From Tetranychus cinnabarinus (Eukaryota; Arthropoda; Arachnida; Trombidiformes; Tetranychidae), in contig WHVY01000005.1 in NCBI GenBank assembly GCA_022266195.1, forward strand, positions 930,001-994,000: 64,000 nt of DNA, in the 5' to 3' direction. Positions 62,301 through 64,000 of the stretch are shown here, piece by piece (within the stretch, counting starts at the first letter, position 1; each line of letters starts with the position of its first letter). The translations under genes and the position numbers were made by a program. The notes beneath the pieces are model-generated. The model had not been told where the DNA came from, did no database searches, and saw nothing but the letters and a program-made list of their open reading frames with translations.

Positions 62301-64000
62301 ATCGAATGAGTTGATCTTTTTGTCGTTTCATTTTATGTTGGTTTCGCTATTTGTCAAGAATCTTTATTCCTGGTGAATATTACATGAGACAATAATGAAT
62401 CATTTAGACTGGTTAACCATAAAGTTGAACTACAGACGAACCAAAATTTTCAATCTTGATCTATTTACCAATTCAATGTTAATCCAAATGCATGATGATA
62501 GTCATATATTATAGAGGATAAAATCAAATCCAAGAGTAAAACCATATATCAAGAGTTGATTCATTCAATTTCTCACTTTTGTCGAAGGAAGAAGAGAGAA
62601 AAGAGAAACTTTTTTTGCTTCCATGTTCACCATGAACTGAAACTTTGTATCTTCACCAACCTTTCCTGGTAAACTTTAACCAGTCAAGTTATCGATTTTT
62701 CCCCTTTTCTCTCTGCTCTCTCCTTTGCCTTTACCAGTTAACACACAAAACCAGAGTCTTTTGCTTTCCTCTTTTTTTTCTTCCTCTTCCTTTCCCTTCT
62801 CCTGAAAAGTTCATTCCATGAAGATGGCAAAGAATGATGAAGAATAAGAAACATCTGATGAATCTTTTTTATTCCGTTTTTTCAAGATTGTTAACAAGAA
62901 TTTCAACAATCATTCTTTTATCCTTTCTTATTCAGTGAATCATGATGCAAAGTGTTAAAGAGTTTGGCAAAAAAAGTAATCCTTTTATCATCAATCCACA
63001 TGGAAAATTAAGTTTCTGATGGAGAAAAAGTTCATTTCAATCTTTTCTTCATTTCACATTTAATCTGGAAATTCGTTTGATTATTGATCAATTGCTATTT
63101 CAATTGTTATTCCCAGTCATCAGTTTCAATTTGCATTTCAAGTCGATATTTAAAGTGAAACATTTTTTCCATTGAATAATTGCTTTGATTGAAAAGTGTT
63201 TCTCATGAGATTAATTGCTTCAATCATGTTTAGCTTCACTTACATTGAGCATTTTTATTGACTTCAACTTTAAAAATTGAAATAAATAAATAACTTTAAA
63301 ATGTTGGCAACTTTTATCACCATTTGGGTAAAATTGGTTGTTGACATTGAAGCGAAAATGAAAGCTGCTTTTAAATGGTTTTGAGCAAATAATGAAATGT
63401 TTGTGTAAATCTTTGAATCTTGCTTCTTACCTTCTTCACAATGTTGACCTTTGTAACCGGGAAAACAGTGACACTGCCCATCAGTACAATCACCGTGTCC
63501 ACTGCAATCTCTGGATTCACATTCTTCTTCCCTTAATTGGCACTCTTTTCCCTTCCAACCGGCCTCACATTGGCAAGATCCTTTACTGTAAACTCCACGT
63601 CCGGAGCAAAGTATCGGACAAATCTTCAATTCGGATTGACTCGCAACTTCTTCTTCACAGTGTTGACCTTTATACCCTGGATAACAGTGACATGAACCTT
63701 GGATACATTCACCATGTTCATTACAATCACTTATTTCACATTGGTCTTTCCTAATTTGGCACTCTTTTCCCTTCCAACCGGGTTCACATTGACAGACACC
63801 TTTATAATAAACTCCGTGTCCAGAGCAAAGTATGGGACAAGTTTCAGAGCGAGACACTTGAGACTCTGATGATGATGAATTGATGATGAGAAAAAATCGC
63901 CAATATCCATTGATAAAATATGCTAAAGCTGCTAATGAGGCAAGTGAGATGAGCATAAAGGTAATTGAAGCACATTTCCAGGAACAATGACGAGATACAT
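41677..64000 (-). CDS. Teneurin-family transmembrane protein, C-terminally truncated form (5' end outside window)
   Basis: Visible exons (minus) are 64000-63431, 62135-61926, 57754-57569, 51488-51342, 50502-50295 and 44368-41677. They join in frame to 1336 residues. The order is: CSWKC juxtamembrane motif; transmembrane helix (about 10-32); nine EGF repeats (from residue 54); the Cys-rich segment DGLIDCADSECC; transthyretin-like domain (about 446-520); FN-plug region; NHL propeller (about 755-1095); first YD repeats with YDAFGRL (about 1235); Ser-rich tail and TGA. Teneurins are type II cell-surface adhesion proteins that dimerise through EGF cysteines and bind latrophilins or other teneurins. 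Full family members continue for roughly 1200 more residues (YD shell, internal domain, Tox-GHH-like end). None of that is found to the left on this strand. The cytoplasmic domain lies beyond 64000. Introns of 0.8-6 kb are typical. Confidence 0.95.
44369..50294 (-). other. Teneurin intron, 5.9 kb
   Basis: Bounded by the GTAAAC donor and the TTATTTAG acceptor. Several chance frames of 100-140 codons occur on the minus strand (for example at 45308, 47918 and 49987), but they are Phe/Ser/Leu-rich and have no domain resemblance. No extra exon was supported. Confidence 0.6.
50295..50502 (-). CDS. Teneurin exon: Cys-rich segment
   Basis: A 208-base exon, phase 1 in and 2 out. It encodes DGLIDCADSECCSSKDC and PLCLKSADPVDILLRKQ, matching the family's conserved segment between the EGF array and the transthyretin-like domain. 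Donor is AG|GTAAAC. The acceptor is AAATCAG at 50504-50503. Confidence 0.93.
51342..51488 (-). CDS. Teneurin exon: EGF8 and start of Cys-rich segment
   Basis: A 147-base phase 1-1 exon, acceptor TATTCAG and donor G|GTAAGT. It encodes GCPKNCNNRGVCVERDG with WFCSCNSDW, the last EGF of the array, then CGDKKDNDNG, the start of the conserved CxDxKDNDxDGLxDC segment. Confidence 0.93.
51489..57568 (-). other. Teneurin intron, 6.1 kb
   Basis: No exon was recognised. It contains an AAG microsatellite (52167-52189 on the plus strand), GATGAT-type runs near 53500-53560 and the imperfect direct repeat at 54978-55277. The plus strand is strikingly purine-rich. Confidence 0.6.
54978..55277. repeat. Imperfect direct repeat pair in a teneurin intron
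   Basis: Bases 54978-55045 and about 55209-55277 share the order ATTAGTCCAGAC, CTTAGACTT, CAACCGAG, ACAAGT and CTTCAAGTT with few differences. The copies are in direct orientation with starts about 230 bp apart. They may be termini of a small decayed mobile element or a local tandem duplication. No coding capacity was seen between them. Confidence 0.7.
57569..57754 (-). CDS. Teneurin exon: EGF6 and EGF7
   Basis: A 186-base phase 1-1 exon, acceptor TTTACAG and donor G|GTGAGT. It encodes two six-cysteine EGFs, CDLDCGPNGQCQSGGC and CDPRCLEHGRCNNGTC, corresponding to family EGF6 and EGF7 (CxVDCGxHG and CHPRCxEHG types). Confidence 0.93.
   Translation of the reverse strand, partial: KNVISIVVLMVSVKVEVVFAIKDGLDQIVNNVFVTQDAWNMDDATMVHVSVIKDGMENYVH
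57755..61925 (-). other. Teneurin intron, with TTC/GAA microsatellite
   Basis: A 4.2 kb intron. The plus strand carries a (TTC)n run at about 61828-61850. The rest is low-complexity and purine-rich on the plus strand from about 58.7 to 61.2 kb. No additional EGF exon was seen. Confidence 0.6.
61926..62135 (-). CDS. Teneurin exon: EGF4 and EGF5
   Basis: A 210-base phase 1-1 exon. It encodes one complete EGF (VDCLDPDCTGHGVCFNG..., family EGF4) and one with five cysteines (CLQDCSRHGTFVIETGQC). In the second, Phe replaces the expected Cys, the second dimerising EGF of the family. Donor is G|GTTGGT, acceptor TTGCAG. The ~81-codon open frame overlapping here on the same strand is in the wrong frame. 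Confidence 0.93.
62136..63430 (-). other. Teneurin intron
   Basis: 1295 bases with a GTAAGA donor and a TTGCAG acceptor. Nothing else was recognised. The sequence is AT-rich with T-rich runs. Confidence 0.7.
63431..64000 (-). CDS. Teneurin exon: transmembrane helix and EGF pair duplicated
   Basis: The reading frame enters at the window edge as VSRHCSWKC, then a ~23-residue hydrophobic helix, about 21 linker residues, and four EGF repeats. Repeats 1 and 3 read CPILCSG-x-GVY and have five cysteines, the hallmark of teneurin EGF2, where one Cys is replaced by Tyr. Repeats 2 and 4 end GYKGQHCEE like teneurin EGF3. The DNA repeats with a 219-base period. The donor is G|GTAAGA at 63430-63429, phase 1. 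The exon may extend beyond the window. Confidence 0.92.

Overview
The window is AT-rich nuclear DNA from an animal. Coding exons are split by GT-AG introns, the proteins belong to metazoan families (teneurin, aminergic GPCR, UFSP2, mL49, polyubiquitin), and most of the sequence is intronic or intergenic. The GPCR and teneurin look protostome-like. A mite or other arthropod would fit, but that is a guess: no species-specific marker was recognised.

Layout. Bases 1-26066 hold no supported gene. They end at the last coding exon (26067-26711, +) of a biogenic-amine GPCR that looks most like an alpha2-adrenergic/octopamine receptor, so most of the left arm is probably its last intron. Two decayed transposase-like stretches lie there. 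Next, on the minus strand (27840-30791), is a five-exon gene for a secreted, extremely methionine-rich protein. It has a 9-nt microexon and a possible alternative terminal exon, and I recognise no family. From 32.6 to 37.4 kb is a compact housekeeping cluster: mitochondrial ribosomal protein mL49 (+, three exons), polyubiquitin (-, four repeats, one coding intron) and UFSP2 (+, intronless). Polyubiquitin and UFSP2 diverge from a shared ~0.5 kb promoter region with two TATA boxes and a DRE-like palindrome.

Bases 41677-64000 (-) carry the 3' part of a teneurin gene from the transmembrane helix onward, in six exons and 1336 visible residues. It departs from the family in three ways. The TM-to-EGF linker is only about 21 residues and the first EGF is missing. 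An EGF pair is tandemly duplicated, giving a third unpaired-cysteine EGF. The frame stops in a Ser-rich tail soon after the first YD repeats, so the YD barrel and C-terminal domain are absent. A broken, inverted copy of that same 3' end (about 33650-34080) sits between mL49 and polyubiquitin.

The genes do not form one pathway. Polyubiquitin and UFSP2 both belong to ubiquitin-type modifier systems and share a promoter region, which is the only functional pairing suggested by position. The strongest leads are the truncated teneurin with its inverted relic, the Met-rich secreted gene, and the dimer-duplication history of polyubiquitin.
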